From the NCBI GenBank assembly GCA_036556805.1, contig DATBIS010000061.1, positions 1-39,800 of the forward strand: a DNA stretch of 39,800 nt, given 5' to 3'. A model generated the notes under the pieces. That model made no database searches. It was not told where the DNA came from and saw only the letters and a list, made by a program, of their open reading frames with translations. Both the position numbers and the translations under genes were made by a program. The DNA comes from DATBIS01 sp036556805 (lineage in GTDB: Bacteria; Actinomycetota; UBA4738; HRBIN12). Below are positions 38,964 to 39,800 of the stretch, piece after piece; position 1 is the first letter of the stretch; the number at the start of each line of letters is the position of its first letter.

Positions 38964-39371
38964 TCAGCTCCCCTTCGTCAGACCGGACGTCATCGAGTGG
39001 ATCGCCTGGGTGAGCTCGAGGATCTGGTTGGACAAGGCGATCAGCTGCTCGTTCTGCGCCTCCTCCGCCTGCACGAACCGCCACTCGTTGTCGGCGAGGA
39101 TCTGGCGCCGCTCGTCGGCCCGGTTCTGGCTGATCATCACGAACGTCGACAGGAAGATCGCCTCGAGCGACACGATCATCGTGAGGAGGCCGAACGGATA
39201 GCGCTCCACCCGCAGGCCGATCCACAGCGCGAACCACACGATGTGCACGTACACGAAGAACATCGAGCCGGCGAAGCGCGTGATCGCGTCCGCGATCCGG
39301 TTCTGCAGCGAGGCTTGCCGTCGCTCCAGGTGCTGGGCCAACACGGGATTCGGGACGAGCGCCGATTGCAT
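38964..39371 (-). CDS. DUF1003 membrane protein
   Basis: A 135-residue protein with the DUF1003 pattern: ADAITRFAGSMFFVYVHIVW, followed by WIGLRVERYPFGLLTMIVSL and EAIFLSTFVMISQNRADERR. Two membrane helices (about 35-53 and 61-80) are followed by a polar helical tail (EWRFVQAEEAQNEQLIALSN). The function is unknown. ATG 39371 follows GGAGG. It forms a two-gene unit with the DUF2071 gene. Confidence 0.9.
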   Translation of the reverse strand: MQSALVPNPVLAQHLERRQASLQNRIADAITRFAGSMFFVYVHIVWFALWIGLRVERYPFGLLTMIVSLEAIFLSTFVMISQNRADERRQILADNEWRFVQAEEAQNEQLIALSNQILELTQAIHSMTSGLTKGS

Positions 39372-39442
39372 GGGACCTCCGTTCGACTGGGCTCGGCCGA
39401 GCGTACGCCCGAAGCGGCGAAGCCTCGCGGAGGTGGTGGGCC

Positions 39443-39763
39443 TTAGTGGAAGGAGTGGCCGCAGGCGCAGCCGCCCTGCGCGGCGGGGTTGTCGATCGTG
39501 AACCCCGAGGCCTCGAGCGAGTCGACGAAGTCGATCGTGGCCTGCGACAGGTACGGCACGCTCATCTTGTCGACGACCACTCGCACGCCGAACTGCTCGG
39601 CGGTCTGGTCCTTCTCAGAGACCTGGTCGTCCAGGTACATGGCGTACCGGAGGCCCGAGCACCCGCCGGGCTGCACGGCCACGCGCAAGGCGATGTCGTC
39701 GCGGCCCTCTTCCGCAAGGAGCTCCTTCACCTTGTCGGCGGCCCCGGTCGTCAGCGTGATCAT
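39443..39763 (-). CDS. erpA: HesB/IscA-type iron-sulfur cluster carrier (ErpA-like)
   Basis: The 106-residue A-type carrier has the three conserved cysteines: C35 in QPGGCSGLRYAM, and C99 and C101 in GGCACGHSF. It starts ITLTTGAADKVKELLAEEG and continues with VDSLEASGFTIDNP, as in ErpA/IscA proteins, which pass Fe-S clusters to target enzymes. ATG 39763 follows GGAGGA. The neighbours give no functional link, although the window has several Fe-S proteins (KorAB, WhiB, probably the UvrC-like nuclease) that would need clusters. The remaining 37 bases to the window end show no gene. Confidence 0.94.
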   Translation of the reverse strand: MITLTTGAADKVKELLAEEGRDDIALRVAVQPGGCSGLRYAMYLDDQVSEKDQTAEQFGVRVVVDKMSVPYLSQATIDFVDSLEASGFTIDNPAAQGGCACGHSFH

Positions 39764-39800
39764 CGGTCCTCCATCTTCGGCCGCACCCGCAGGCCGCGGG

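Overview
The window is high-GC DNA from a member of the Actinomycetota. The lineage markers are a WhiB-family Fe-S protein, a PimB'-like mannosyltransferase, a fused DEDD-exonuclease/UvrC-like nuclease behind a mycobacterial-type LexA box, an ArsA-like ATPase with a C-terminal HSP20-like domain beside a ROK glucokinase, and -10 hexamers that abut start codons (leaderless mRNAs). The exact class cannot be fixed from the sequence; an uncultivated or deep-branching actinobacterium is plausible. Genes are dense (about 41), and several convergent pairs share overlapping stop codons. I found no tRNA, rRNA, CRISPR array, insertion sequence or prophage.

Region 1 (1-11.4 kb) is mainly folate/one-carbon metabolism. 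A partial cyclic-nucleotide/CBS/nucleotidyltransferase protein is divergent from formate-THF ligase (fhs). Then, all on the minus strand and read from right to left, come ArsA-like ATPase, a small Cys-containing protein, ROK glucokinase, LLM flavin oxidoreductase and 5-formyl-THF cyclo-ligase (a tightly overlapping operon), followed by two tandem GcvT-family proteins with their own promoter, glutamate formiminotransferase, formimino-THF cyclodeaminase and a VOC protein. Together with MetH at 33.3-36.9 kb, these enzymes load and interconvert C1 units on tetrahydrofolate.

Region 2 (11.4-18.5 kb) holds an SRPBCC protein, a zinc-ribbon membrane protein, PimB', WhiB, a heptose kinase/isomerase pair (HddA/GmhA-like), the LexA-controlled nuclease and a TlyA-like rRNA methyltransferase. 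The TlyA-like mRNA leader can fold to hide its own Shine-Dalgarno sequence.

Region 3 (18.5-24 kb) is the most unusual part. A 1586-residue single-pass membrane protein joins a SARP-type DNA-binding/BTAD activator, a complete Ser/Thr kinase, a degenerate class III cyclase homology domain, one membrane helix, an extracellular beta-propeller and a family-5 solute-binding domain. It is divergent from a secreted HExxH metallopeptidase-like protein. The shared intergenic region carries three identical heptamers at 11- and 22-bp spacing, the geometry of SARP binding sites.

Region 4 (24-39.8 kb) has thiolase plus a stand-alone Lrp/AsnC ligand-binding domain, a five-gene operon of small proteins headed by an atypical receiver domain (including a 35-residue membrane peptide), a TIP-like aquaporin, a cysteine-desulfurase-family enzyme, 2-oxoacid:ferredoxin oxidoreductase KorAB, an aldo/keto reductase, a cyclic-nucleotide-binding protein, MetH, a class III aminotransferase, DUF2071 and DUF1003 proteins and an IscA/ErpA-type Fe-S carrier.
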